Assembly: GCA_032433765.1 (NCBI GenBank)
Contig: JAVIAB010000159.1
Span: forward strand, 62,016,810-62,080,809
Source of the DNA: Megaustenia siamemsis
Taxonomy: Eukaryota; Mollusca; Gastropoda; Stylommatophora; Ariophantidae
Length of the DNA stretch: 64,000 nt
Direction of reading: 5' to 3'
Shown: positions 10,970 through 21,855 of the stretch, in pieces
Numbering within the stretch: position 1 is the stretch's first letter
Layout of the letters: each line of letters begins with the position of its first letter
Translations under genes and position numbers: made by a program
Notes under the pieces: model-generated
What the model was told of the DNA's origin: nothing
Seen by the model: only the letters and a program-made list of their open reading frames with translations
Databases searched by the model: none

Positions 10970-11024
10970 ATGGCGACGTCACTGATGGCTTGTCTAGCTC
11001 TGGCTTGTCTCATGGTTCTTGTTG
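10970..11024 (+). CDS. Putative secreted Cys-rich protein, exon 1 (signal peptide)
   Basis: Starts at an ATG in acaatATGGCG and encodes 18 residues, MATSLMACLALACLMVLV, an almost ideal hydrophobic signal peptide. It ends in phase 1 at a strong donor (GTTG then GTAAGT). Joining it to the next two predicted exons keeps one frame with phase-1 introns throughout, and gives a small secreted protein with six cysteines after the signal peptide. That resembles the small helical cysteine-rich secreted proteins (DUF19/T20D4.11-like) that I know from gastropods. The family call is tentative and the model is inferred from splice signals alone. Confidence 0.5.
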
Positions 11025-12002
11025 GTAAGTTGTAAGATTGTTTCTGTATGTTGAAGAATGTGGTAGAAGCTCAAGATGTGAATGTTGACATCGTTTTGTT
11101 TGATTCAGTCTTGATTGTTGATTCTTGCTGGTAAATTATAAAGGGCTTCTTTATCTAATGGGATGAATGAAGAACTCACGATATGGGCACGTTGAGAGGG
11201 TGTTATGTGACTCTTCTATATTCTATGTTATTTATGGAACCAGCTCAGTTACATTCAGAAACTACCCATATCCGCTCCACCACCTGATGTGTGTTACAAT
11301 GTACTAAGGCAAACTGCAGAGATGTATAAAAGAACGTTACCAGCATCCATAAGTTATAAATAGCCAAAGAGGATTGAGCGTCACTACATGTGGCGTCACT
11401 AAATAAAGCGTCACTAAATGCAGCTTCATAAAAGCGTTCACAAGTGTTTGCTGTTGTTTAATAAATTATATCTCAGCATTAGTGATGTAAAGAAAACGCG
11501 CATTTTTTTATATTGATATCATCAAGAACAGCGTGTTACAAATGTTTAATTCTTGCCATGTAATTAGGATATATTTCTGCTCCTTCCAGATACATAAATA
11601 TATCCTAGTCCTAGCTTGGTTAGTATTTACAAGTTTTACAGATCATATTGTGGTATTTTCACCCGGCCGTTCAAACTAACTCATTTCATGTTTCATTTAA
11701 GAAAATCTTAAACTAATTTGCGCAAGATGAACGTGAAATTCCGAAAGCGCTGAAAATTTGCGTCACTGCCTCGTTTTCTGAATCTCAGTGCAGTATTCAG
11801 AGGAGTTTCCTAACTCAAAATGTGTGGTTTTTTCGGAATGGCGTTTGTACCTAGAATCATTACTTTCAAGAACTTGACATTGGAGTTATATAAATATTTT
11901 ATATTTGAGGCTAAATGTGAAAAGCTGCTTCTTTGAACTTTGAACCCACATGTCCTTGGTATTTGTGCCCAGACATCATCGAGTTGGCTCACTGAGCAAG
12001 AT
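11025..12002. other. Intron 1 start, no feature
   Basis: Unique-looking AT-rich sequence inside the putative first intron. Near 11,385-11,430 a few short direct repeats contain gcgtcacta. I see no exon, LINE or tRNA signal. Confidence 0.4.
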
Positions 12003-12260
12003 AATGTTTATCATCATCGCCAAGTACCGGGCATGCAGGCGTAGGTGGTCATGTCTCTCCACAGCTTTCGATCTCGACAGTTATTTAACATTTCTGTTGT
12101 TGCCCTTCTGCCAAGTCATTTTCTTAAGCTGTCTGGTATTTTTTCTCGTTCCTTCCCTCTGTCTCTCCGTCCTTCAATGTTCCCAGTTGTTGCAACATAT
12201 TCCAGTTGTTCTCTTCTCATTACATGGGAAAAAAATAATGATTATTTCTTCGTGATGACG
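12003..12260 (-). mobile_element. L-B2 LINE 3' fragment
   Basis: Antisense 3' end of subfamily B2, starting with atcatcatcgccaagtaccgg, the reverse of the B2 terminus seen at 34.8 kb and 61.73 kb. Homologous words tcatgtctctccaca, tcgacagttat and cttaagctgtctgg follow. It is heavily 5'-truncated with no complete domain. Confidence 0.8.
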
Positions 12261-13165
12261 GTCGGGTATCACCTGTAGCACATGATATCCCCTACCGAAC
12301 GAGGGTTTTCCATTGAAATCCTCTTTAACGTTGTTGTCGTGATTTCTATTATTGTGGCTGGCGATCCATGATTGTTCATAGAAATTACGACGGTGGTTTT
12401 CTGTTGCCTTCCGTCGGTTTGTTTACGGTTGGCTCCGCTAGCCTTTGACTAAATGGTCTCACCCACAAGGCAGTGGGATTGTTTTCCTTTGGGGTACCCT
12501 CCCTTAGCCTTTTACTCTCCCGAGCTTACCTGCAAGGCAGCAGGGCAGCCATAGGTTGTACTGTTTACTGCATAAAGTAGCAGGTAGAATTACCTGACCT
12601 AACTCGTAATGTTTAAACAAAAACAAAAGAGGGCAAGCAGGGAAATATAAATTCGACAACTTTGATAAAGAAGTGATTTAACGAGATATATCTATTTTTC
12701 GTTAATTATTGACTCTAAAGAAATTAAAAACTGAACTTAGATGGAACAAAGTCATTGACATATCGGCAATCATTTTACGGAGTATTACCTAATGATGAAC
12801 AATTGTACGCTGTTGATTTGTGAAATATAATAAATATACTACACTACTGTCAAATTAATTCGGTGTGAGGAATAATGTATTAAGAAACTGATAAGCATAA
12901 GAAAGAAAATGACGGTTTTGATAAATATGTGCAATCAATTTATCAATTTAAAAATCAAAGTTCGGGCAAAAACAGGACAGTGGGAAAAGGAAAAAAAAAT
13001 CATTTCTATAAAACGTATTTGCTGAGAAATTCAAGAAAATGAAACGGCAAACATTTGTGACGGCGGTATAGTTTATTGTAATACTTCAACAAATAATCAA
13101 CTCTTCCTTATGTTTTCTAGAAATAGTCAACGCGTATATTGTAACTTTGCAACAAATAATAAGCT
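12261..13165. other. Unclassified intronic sequence
   Basis: From 12,280 to 12,570 the composition is less AT-rich than the surroundings and has words such as cacccacaaggcagtggg and gcaaggcagcagggcagcc. It could be the body of an unknown dispersed element, but there is no second copy in the window. 12,570-13,165 is AT-rich with nothing recognised. Confidence 0.3.
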
Positions 13166-13352
13166 GATGTTTTCTAATCTTATTACAAATAGTCAAGTAA
13201 TATATTCTAATCTTATCTCAAATAGTCAAGTAATATATATTCTAATCTTATCACAAATAGTCAAGTAATATATATTCTAATCTTATCACAAATAGTCAAG
13301 TAATATATTCTAATCTCATCACAAATAGTCAAGTAATATATTCTAATCTTAT
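13166..13352. repeat. About 32-bp minisatellite, left block
   Basis: About six units of the kind aatagtcaagtaatatatt followed by ctaatcttatcac. They are related to the larger array at 14,285, from which they are separated by a degenerate LINE fragment. Confidence 0.85.
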
Positions 13353-13354
13353 CA

Positions 13355-14225
13355 CAGATAGTGATGATGATTGGATTTTTTTTTTACTTTGCAATTTGGA
13401 TAAACTGTTTAATTTTTTATTCTCTTGTTTTTTTTCTTTTTTCGCTTCTTTCCATTCTTTCAGCCTGTTGCTACAGTTTTCTCAATGTCTTCTGCTCGCA
13501 TCACGTGTCCAGTAAATGTAGATTGTTTTCCATATGTTCCTTATGTTATTTCGGTTTATCCAGTTCGATTTAAAAATTCTTCGTTAGTGATAGTTGCTAT
13601 CTATGTAAATCGTAGCATTCCTTTGATAAACCACATCTCAGCTGCCTCTAATGTTCTTTGTGTTGTCACAAAGAAAATATATATTATTACAATACATTCC
13701 CTTGTTACACTCCTTGCCCTATTTGTTCATAGACTTCATGTTTGTTTTCACTAATGGCAGATTCCTCTTTCCAACGTAAATGTTTAATAATCATACTATC
13801 TTTACTGTCTTATTTGATTTGTTATAATTAAAATGATATTTTCTAGCGTTTTATGTACATGTTCATGACTGGCTTTATTGACAGCTTTGGTCTAGTCAAT
13901 GAAGCCTAGCTATGTATCTTTGTGTACCCCTAGGGCTATCACCGACGGTGGGGTATACATAATATTTTGTATTCCTTTTTCTTGAACTAATCACAATTAC
14001 TCGCCCAATGTTTATCATTTAACATTTTCTCTTATTCCTCTGACAACGAATCCTATCATAAACTTTGTATTATGACATGATACATTAATAGTTCTATATT
14101 CATCACATTCCTTTTCTCCTGGTGTTTTGGCCAAAGCTATAAATGAGGATAGTAGAAAACCTTTAGGAAAATGATTGCTGTTATAAATGCCATTCAGCAA
14201 ATTCGTTATATTTAAAAAAACTGTC
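13355..14225 (-). mobile_element. Degenerate L-B type LINE between two related arrays
   Basis: An old antisense RTE-like copy. Minus-strand blocks: LNGIYNSNHFPKGFLLSSFIAL to ECDEYRTI (14,015-14,200), a broken FID-TKA palm motif near 13,880-13,900, and a C-terminal block like AAEMWFIKGMLRF to TNEEFLNR (13,560-13,660). A short TGATGATGAT-type tail lies at the left end (13,363-13,370). There are many stops. Confidence 0.7.
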
Positions 14226-14284
14226 TCACATAAAGCTTAAAATTCCTATAATGATATGTTATATTGCCCCGGCGCTTGTCCTTT

Positions 14285-15125
14285 ATTCGACAAATGGTCA
14301 AATAATATAATCTAATCTTGACATAAATGATCAACTAATATTATCTAATCTTGACACAAATGGACAAATAATATATTCTAATCTTGGCACAAATGATGAA
14401 GCTAATATTATCTAATAATGATAGAAATGATCAACTAATATTATCTAATCTTGACACAAATGATCAACTAATATTATCTAATATTGACACAAATGATGAA
14501 CTAATATTGTTTAATCTTGACACAAATGATCAACTAATATAACCTAATCTTGACACAAATGGTGAGCTAATATTTTATAATCATAACACAAATGGTTAGC
14601 TAATATTATCTAATCTTGACACAAATGGTGATCTAATATTATCTAATCTTGACACAAATTGTGAGCTAATATTATCTAATCTTGACACAAATTGTGAGCT
14701 AATATTATCTAATCTTGACACAAATTGTGAGCTAATATTATCTAATCTTGACACAAATTGTGAGCTAATATTATCTAATCTTGACACAAATTGTGAGCTA
14801 ATATTATCTAATCTTGACACAAATGCTCAACTAATATTATCTAATCTTGACACAAATGATCAACTAATATTATCTAATCTTGACACAAATGATCAACTAA
14901 TATTATCTAATCTTGACACAAATGATCAACTAATATTATCTAATCTTGACACAAATGATCAACTAATATTATCTAATCTTGACACAAATGATGAGCTAAT
15001 ATTATCTAATCTTGACACAATGATCGACTGATATATTCTAATTTTGACACACATAATAAATTAGTATAATCTAATGTCACTACAAATAATCAACTTGTAT
15101 ATTATAATCTTAACACCAATCACCA
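14285..15125. repeat. About 32-bp minisatellite, main block
   Basis: About 26 units of the form aatgatcaactaatatt followed by atctaatcttgacac. A run of near-identical variants (ttgtgagctaatattatct) at 14,650-14,800 indicates recent local homogenisation. The minus strand is open across part of it because 96 bp (three units) is divisible by 3. Confidence 0.93.
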
Positions 15126-15289
15126 TCCCAAATGGTTTATTTTTCTAACCTCCGTTTAGATTGCCGCGATAAACATTTTGATGATTGTATGGCCCTTCTT
15201 GATTGTGGTGCACCACTATCGGGATTCCTCAAAAGGGATTACATCCCCGATTTTTTCACTTTCGCCGATTATTCTACGCTGGAGCAGTT

Positions 15290-15560
15290 TTGTCAGTGAG
15301 TTTGTGCAAAATAATAGAGATTGTATATATTTATACAGCTGAGTTGTAATGTATATGTGTTTATTCTGCTGAGCTTTAATATACGTGTTTATTCTACTGA
15401 GTTGTAATGTATGTTTATTTTACGAGTTGCAATGTACGTGTTTATTCTACTGAGTTGTAATGTATGTTTTTATTCTGCTGATTTATAATGTATGTATTTA
15501 TTCTACATTACTATAATGCATGTATTTATTTTGCTGATTTATAATGTAACCAGTTGTTGT
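15290..15560. repeat. About 33-bp TTTATTCTRCTGA minisatellite
   Basis: About seven degenerate units containing tttattctactgagttgtaa and tgtatgt. No coding sense. 15,126-15,289 between arrays is unrecognised. Confidence 0.8.
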
Positions 15561-15639
15561 ATGGCAGATAATTGTAGGACTCTTCAGTGGAGGAAAGCAT
15601 TTTGTTGAAACAATAGTTATTGAAAGGGGAGGTTACCTC

Positions 15640-15845
15640 AGTGGTTAGTGAATTGAACTACAAAGGACAAGAGATCCTGTTCGATCCTGATCGACGGCCT
15701 CCAGGTTCACCCAGCCTTAGATAGGTACCTTTTTTTCTGGGAAGATGAAGCAGCATGGGTGTAATACCGACCACTTTACCCATAAAATCATGTGTCGAGG
15801 GTCTATAAAAATTATTGTCACTAACACTATATTCCCTAAACGTTA
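15640..15845 (+). mobile_element. tRNA-derived SINE, copy 1
   Basis: The head has a Pol III A box (ttacctcagtggttag) and B box (tgttcgatcc) about 40 bp apart. It is followed by the conserved core (gttcacccagccttag, gaagatgaagcagcatgg, taataccgaccactttaccc, atcatgtgtcgagggtct). Four more core copies occur at 19,622, 20,617, 54,848 and 59,631. It is non-autonomous and is presumably mobilised by a LINE. Confidence 0.85.
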
Positions 15846-15847
15846 TC

Positions 15848-15945
15848 TATATATATACATGTATATATGTACACTATATATTAAAATTATATATATATAC
15901 TATATATAGAATATATTTATATATACTGTATATTATATAGATAAT
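15848..15945. repeat. TA-rich microsatellite
   Basis: Interrupted (TA)n tract with tatatata words directly after the SINE. Confidence 0.85.
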
Positions 15946-16440
15946 AAAAGAGGTACTGCCTCTGATGCTCAGATTGCCTTCTGCTGCAAAGCTCAAAATA
16001 ACCAGTTTGCTGCTGGCTGGAGACAAATAAACTAGACAGATTTTTGTTTAAATATAAAATGGACAATGTATAGTTTAGGTAATCGTTCTTTAGGAAGTCA
16101 GTAGTGGGGTTTAAGGTACAGTCCGAGTGATGTGAAGAGCGATCGTCTTCAACGATAACCGGCATGGCAGCACCTATTGATGAGGATGAAGAGTTAGAGT
16201 CACGTAGATAGTGACTTTACTTGTATTTGCTTTTCTTTTCTTTTGGATGGGGCACATGCATGTTCGTCTACATTATTGCGGTAACGTGCTGTCCACCTTT
16301 GATTGTGTATATGTAGCAGACTCATTACTTTGAGATACTTGTCTTAACAGGAAAAATATTTCCGAGCTGTGTTCGCAGCCTTATGATATAGTCATGAAAC
16401 ATACCTTCGCGAAAAGACATTGTCCACGATAGCTATTTTT
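15946..16440. other. Intronic spacer
   Basis: No exon, LINE or tandem structure recognised. Confidence 0.35.
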
Positions 16441-16445
16441 TTAGT

Positions 16446-16560
16446 TAGCTGAGTGGCAGTGTTCCCTAGCGTTTGGCTTTTCGTGACAAGGCGCTGTGCC
16501 ACTGTGTACGGGTTCGATCCTGCTTGGGTCCATATTTTTCTCTGTTGTTGATTATTTGTC
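16446..16560 (+). mobile_element. Second tRNA-like SINE or pseudo-tRNA
   Basis: A good A box (tagctgagtggc, 16,446-16,457) and B box (gggttcgatcc, 16,510-16,520) are present. The spacing is wider than in a normal tRNA and the arms do not fold into a clean cloverleaf. The downstream sequence differs from the main SINE core. It is therefore a separate tRNA-derived element or a decayed tRNA pseudogene. 16,561-16,815 is unrecognised. Confidence 0.5.
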
Positions 16561-16819
16561 ATTTTTTTCCGAGTGCTGTAAACATACCTCTTTCTCTGAA
16601 TTGATTCGCTCATTTTTGTATGTCTTGTTAGCGTGGCTATCTCGTTGGTTATATATTCTACTCATGAAGATTTGCTTTCATATGTTTAGAGCATGATCTG
16701 ACATCAAATCTGGAGTAGGGCATCAATCACAATTTATATTCACCGCCATCACGATTATCATGGACTCTTTAAAAACAACAGTGCTTATCTATGCTTTTTT
16801 ACGTAGATAGTAGAATCGT

Positions 16820-17337
16820 ATGTACAACAGAGGTGAGATGAAGAATGGTTCAGGCAAAAGCAACTTTCCAAAAATTGAGGAAGATACTATGCAATCCAAT
16901 ATTGACAACATAAACAAGAAAAAGAGCTTTTAAATGTGATGTCTTAACATATGGATGTGAATCATGGACAATAAGACAACAGATAAGGATATCACTGGGG
17001 TCTGTAGACATTTGTTTTACAGAAGAATGTTAAGAATAAAATGGACAGCTAAGAATAGTAATGAAGACGTTCTGAAACAGGCCAAAACAAAAAAAGAACT
17101 AATTAAAAATATTATGAAGAAACAATCATCTTTTTTTTATCAGATAATCGGAAGAGCACGGCTGGAATATTTTGTGACAACTGGGAAAATTGAGGGAAGA
17201 AGAGATAGAGGGAAGAAAAGAGAAAATATACCAGAAAGCTTATGAGAATGGCTTGGCAGAAGGTCAACAACAGAAATGATTTAAAAAAACTGTCGAGATC
17301 GAAAGTGTGGAGAGGCATGAACACCTGCGCCAGTAGG
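16820..17337 (+). mobile_element. L-B2 LINE 3' fragment
   Basis: A 5'-truncated sense copy. Blocks: a decayed YGCESWTIRQQ region near 16,950, FYRRMLRIKWTAKNSNEDVLKQAK (16,990-17,090), FF-QIIGRARLEYFVTTGKIEGRRDRG, and a terminal aacacctgcgccagtagg. The usual TGATGATG tail is replaced by the minisatellite that starts at 17,338. Confidence 0.85.
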
Positions 17338-18152
17338 ACAAGATACTATACAAAATACTTAGAGATACTACACAAGATACTTAGAAGATACTACACAAGA
17401 TACTTAGAGATACTACATTAGATACTTAGAGACTACTATACAAGATACTTACAGACTACTATACAAGATACTTAGCGACTACTATACAAGATTCATAGAG
17501 AATACTATGCAAGATACTTAGCGACTACTATACAAGATACTTAGAGACTACTATACAAGATACTTAGCGACTACTATACAAGATACTTAGAGACTACTAT
17601 ACAAGATACTTAGAGACTACTATACAAGATACTTAGCGACTACTATACAAGATTCATAGAGACTACTATACAAGATACTTAGAGACTACTATACAAGATA
17701 CTTAGAGACTACTATACAAGATACTTAGAGACTACTATACAAGATACTTAGAGACTACTAGACAAGATACTTAGAGACTACTATACAAGATTCTTAGAGA
17801 CTACTAGACAAGATACTTAGAGACTACTATATAAGATACTTTGAGACTACTATACAAGATTCATACGGACTACTGTACAAGATACTTAGAGACTACTATA
17901 CAAGATTCATAGAGAATACTAGACAAGATACTTAGAGACTACTATACAAGATTCATAGAGACTACTAGACAAGATACTTAGAGACTACTATACAAGATTC
18001 TTAGAGACTACTAGACAAGATACTTAGAGACTACTATATAAGATACTTTGAGACTACTATACAAGATTCATACGGACTACTATACAAGATACTTAGAGAC
18101 TACTATACAAGATTCATAGAGACTACTATACAAGATACTTAGAGACGACTAT
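17338..18152. repeat. 23-bp minisatellite following an L-B2 3' end
   Basis: About 35 units of ttagagactactatacaagatac, with variants (attcatagag, actagacaag). Early units are 20-bp (tacacaagatacttagaga), later ones regular at 23 bp. The array occupies the place of the LINE tail. The word agatactta resembles the B2 terminal ggtacttga. Confidence 0.9.
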
Positions 18153-18189
18153 AAGTGGTTTTTACGGTACAATATGTTTGATCCTAAAG

Positions 18190-18612
18190 ATATTTAGAAA
18201 GAATATCCAGGAAGCGAATCATATACAGTAGTCAAACAAATGAAAAGACGATAAGAGGCCACAGAGATGAGATTTCTCAAAAGAATTTTGAAAGTTCCCT
18301 GGACAGCTAAAAATACCAATGAGGAAGTTCTCAAAGAGGCCAACACAAAAAAACAACTTCTAAAAAAAATCAGAAAGAAGCAATCAACATTTTAGGGCAC
18401 ATCATGAGAAGAGGAAAGTTGAAATACTTGGCTACAATTGGCAAAATAAAAGGAAAGAGAGATCGCGGACGACATAGAGAGAAAATACTGGATAGCTTGG
18501 TGTCATGACATGAAAAACAGTCAACAACAGAACTGATACTATGCACTGTAGATATAAGATTGTGGAAGGACATGATCGCCAACGCCAACCGTTACGGCAC
18601 ATGATGATGATG
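18190..18612 (+). mobile_element. L-B3 LINE 3' fragment
   Basis: A 5'-truncated sense copy. It matches the antisense L-B3 copies at 9.5 and 57.2 kb: words ttgaaagttccctggacagc, caatgaggaagttctcaaag, and a terminal aacgccaaccgttacggcac followed by ATGATGATGATGATG. A few frameshifts are present. 18,613-18,890 is unrecognised apart from the polypyrimidine tract before exon 2. Confidence 0.88.
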
Positions 18613-18900
18613 ATGATCCAGAGCTTTTTTAGCAAAAGTAAAAAGATGGCCAACATGGGAAACAAGCGACATGTAAAAAGGAAAAGGACAACGTGAGAAT
18701 AAAGTGGAAAATGTCAAATTGGATGGAAAAAGGTGAGTGGAGAAACGAATTTGAAGGGAACTAATGAGAGTAATGAGAGGCATAACAATATAGCCTTGCA
18801 ATCATGGCACATAATGATGATTTAATGATTCAATCAAACCATTACCTTGTCGCTTCTGATGGACAGCTTCTGTTCGCTTTTTTTTTTCTTAAACAGGCAG

Positions 18901-19023
18901 AAGACGCCGTTCGAACATGTAAGGCAGATCGCATGTCTAAATGTCCAAACTCTGTTTTTCTCCGCCTTATTGAAGGTTTAGAGGCAGCTCTCAGGTACAC
19001 CTGTTCGGAAGAGGGTCGCGCAA
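18901..19023 (+). CDS. Putative secreted Cys-rich protein, exon 2
   Basis: Preceded by a pyrimidine tract and aaacaggcAG acceptor (18,899-18,900). Entering in phase 1 from exon 1, it reads EDAVRTCKADRMSKC, then PNSVFLRLIEGLEAAL, then RYTCSEEGRA, with cysteines at about residues 7, 15 and 35 of the exon. To keep the frame open into exon 3 it must leave in phase 1; the donor A|GTATAC at 19,024 does so but is only moderate. A better-looking donor (CAG|GTACAC near 19,014) would put exon 3 out of frame. If unspliced the frame runs to a stop at 19,062-19,064, so this may instead be a terminal exon. Confidence 0.45.
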
Positions 19024-19179
19024 GTATACCAGTTTTGTTTAACGTTATGTTATCAGTAAATTAATGCGCAGGCTTATTTCTCTCGAAGTATGCCCTGGTG
19101 ATATAGCAGTTGATAGGGACACTGAATCGAGAGATCATGTTGATTTGATAGTTACAGCACTCCATATATCCGCTCTACT

Positions 19180-19330
19180 ATTTGTTACAGCATTTCCAAT
19201 ATCCTTTCTACTACATGTTACAGCATTTCCCGTAATCCGCTCTACCATTTGTTACAACATTTCCCGTAATCCGCTCTACCATTTGTTACAACATTTCCCG
19301 TAATCGGCTGTACCATTTGTTAGAGCATTT
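19180..19330. repeat. About 34-bp minisatellite
   Basis: Four to five units with cgctctaccatttgttaca and acatttcccgtaatc. No coding sense. 19,331-19,621 contains a T-run and nothing recognised. Confidence 0.85.
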
Positions 19331-19621
19331 CTTATTTATTTGTCTGATTAAGAGGACTGCCAACACCTTCGGTGGTTTTTTTTTTTTTTTTTTCACAGAA
19401 AATACATTCAAGTTCACGGTCACAATTATAGGAATCAGGGATCAACTATTCAGAAGTTCAAAATATGACAAAGGAGTGAGCTTTGGCGCTCATTGTGAAA
19501 GTCTGGTATCTCAAATGTCAGTTCGTTTTCTAATAAAACTAAAAAAACATTCAAAGCCCAAAGAAATAAAAACTGCCTTTGTTTCGAAAAATAAAATATA
19601 TAAGGCTCTACATACACATTT

Positions 19622-19795
19622 TCCAGCCTTAATTGGGCATCGGATTTTTTTGGGAAAGTAAAGCAGCACTTCGTAATACCGACCACATTACCCCAAAAAT
19701 CATGTGCTGAAGGTCTGTAAAATATAGGGTTACTAACACCATATTTCCCTATACGCCACTTGGCGTGACGGGGGTACTTTACTTTTTTTTTACAT
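19622..19795 (+). mobile_element. SINE, copy 2 (core only)
   Basis: Headless copy beginning ccagccttaattgggc and continuing through the core to ccacttggcgtgacggggg and a tactttacttt tail. The tRNA head is missing, so it is 5'-truncated. Confidence 0.85.
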
Positions 19796-19803
19796 ACACA
19801 TTT

Positions 19804-19805
<2 letters not shown>

Positions 19806-19879
<74 letters not shown>

Positions 19880-19889
19880 TACATATATG

Positions 19890-19946
<57 letters not shown>
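19806..19946. repeat. (TA)n tract
   Basis: Long TA dinucleotide run with occasional TACATA/GTAT interruptions, immediately after the SINE tail. Confidence 0.97.
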
Positions 19947-19948
<2 letters not shown>

Positions 19949-19949
19949 T

Positions 19950-20325
19950 GGTGTGTGTCTGTGCTAGCCATGGCTCATATCTTAGCGCGTGTGTGTGTGT
20001 TTGTGTGTGTGTCCGTGTTAATCATGTCTCATATCTTTGTGTGTGTCTGTGTTTAGTCATATCACATATCTTAGTGTGTATCTGTGTTAGTCATGTGTCA
20101 TATTTTTGTGCGTGCATGTCTGTGTTTAGTCATATCTCATAACTTAGAGTGTGTATCTGTGTTAGTCATATCTCATACTTTAGAGTGTATCTGTGTTAGT
20201 CACATCTCATATCTTAGAGTGTGTGTGCATGTCTGGGTTAGTGAAATCTCATATCTTTGTGTGCATGTTTATGTTAGTCATATATCATATCTTTGTGTGT
20301 GCATGTCTGTGTTAGTCACCTCTAG
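19950..20325. repeat. GT-rich minisatellite, duplication copy 1
   Basis: About ten irregular units around 35-40 bp made of gtgtgtctgtgttagtcat and atctcatatctta. The same array precedes the same flanking block at 29,170-29,430, so array and block were duplicated together. Confidence 0.88.
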
Positions 20326-20616
20326 TGACTCGGACAGATGGTGCTCGTAAACCTGTGAGGGCCGACCATCTAAGGGCAGAATCCCCCTACAGAAAAGACA
20401 ATCTTCTGCCTTGCAGGAAGATTGGGGACAATCAATGTCGTAGGTAAATAAACCTGAATAAAATGCTGGCTGAAATCGGATGCACTGGGCCACTGGTGCA
20501 GAAAACAGTGCAACGTTTTAACAGGTACTCGATCAGAGTGGATCTAACGGACTATATTTATGATGTTCTGTCTGTGGGGTCGATCAATTCACTTAAACAG
20601 ACAGCTGTCTTCATGT
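20326..20616 (+). repeat. Duplicated block, copy 1
   Basis: Shares a long collinear match with 29,435-29,745: gatggtgctcgtaaacctgt, gaccatctaagggcagaat, aatgctggctgaaatcgg, gatgttctgtctgtgggg. It stops where a SINE core begins at 20,617. The duplicate lies just downstream of the EGF-type pseudogene, so the block may once have been linked to that gene family. Confidence 0.88.
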
Positions 20617-20812
20617 GACTGACGGATTCCGGGTTCACCCAGCCTTAAATTGGTACCGGATTTTTTTTTCTGGGAAAGTAAAACGGCAAAGGCGTAATAC
20701 CGACCACATTTCCCCAAAAATAAAGTGCTGAAGGTCTGTGAAAATTATGGTCACTACCGCCATATTTCCTATACACCACTACTTGGCGTGAAGGGGGACT
20801 TTACTTTACTTA
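20617..20812 (+). mobile_element. SINE, copy 3
   Basis: Starts within the end of the tRNA head (actgacggattccgggttc) and has the full core, ending ccactacttggcgtgaagg and a ctttactttacttatt tail. It truncates the duplicated block, so it inserted after the duplication. Confidence 0.85.
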
Positions 20813-20914
20813 TTTAACATACACCTATGGTATGTGTTTCTCACCTAAATTCAGCTGTTTATCACACATTTGATTTTTTTTTTCGTTGTAGAAAAAAAGT
20901 TTGATTTAATAATA

Positions 20915-20919
<5 letters not shown>

Positions 20920-20972
<53 letters not shown>
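20920..20972. repeat. (TA)n tract
   Basis: About 53 bases of TA dinucleotide, directly before an L-B1 fragment. Confidence 0.97.
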
Positions 20973-20975
<3 letters not shown>

Positions 20976-21855
20976 CAATTTTGAACCGATATATGCCTGC
21001 TTCAAAGACTACGCCAAAGCGGTTGATAGAGTACGCCTAAAACAACTTATACACGGCCTGAATTTATATACACAGACATACGACTAATATGTAATTTATA
21101 CTAGAAGCAAACAGCAATAATAATATATAACAACCAGGATTCTACACCCATTGATATAAAAAGCGGAGAAATACAGAAATGCGTCCTATCACCAAGCTTG
21201 TTGAATCTATACACTGAGCGAATCTTTAAAAACAGCACAGAGATGCCTAGAAGATACTACTCAAATCCTACAAATGGATATCAATGTTGAAGTAATAAAC
21301 CTGGAGACAGTTCAGATCTACAGCTACATTGGTCATACTATATCCAGTAATGGAAAATGTAAAACTGAAATAGATAAAATAATAGGAATGGCAAAATATA
21401 GTGTTATTATCATGAAAAATATGCTAACATGAAAACAAATAACACCAGGGCTAAAAATAAAATAGTAACATGATATATCTTCTCAACCTTTTTGTATGGT
21501 GCAGAAACATGGACATTAGATAAGAAAACTGAACAGAAAATGTAAGCCTTTGAAGTGTGGTTTTATAAAAGAACAGGTGGAGCTGAATGGAAAGAAAAGG
21601 AAACCAACAATGAAAGGTAAAGAAATCAATTTAAAATGAAAAGAGAAATACTAAACAGAATCCGAACAAGACATATGATATATTTATGGCACATTAATAG
21701 ACACAACAGCCTACTAAAAGTAATCTTGGAAGGGAAAATACAAGGTAAAAGATGAAGAGGCAGACCCAGACTAACATGGACTAGAAACATAAAAAGCTGG
21801 ACAAGTCAACGAATGACATGTCTGCACCATCAAAACAAGAAACATATAATTTTAG
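20973..21855 (+). mobile_element. L-B1 LINE fragment, decayed
   Basis: Sense L-B1 with an internal deletion. It starts within the palm region (atgcctgcttcaaagactac, compare 7,888), then the GVRQGC region, then jumps past YADD to the IEGIDLETVQNY block, the YGAETWTLDKKTEQ block and gcagacccagactaacatgg. Many stops. The last recognisable LINE words (gcaccatcaaaacaagaaac) merge into a 23-bp array. Confidence 0.85.

Noticed and set aside
19450..19971. Ile/Tyr repeat open frames on both strands
   Set aside because: Translation of the (TA)n tract.
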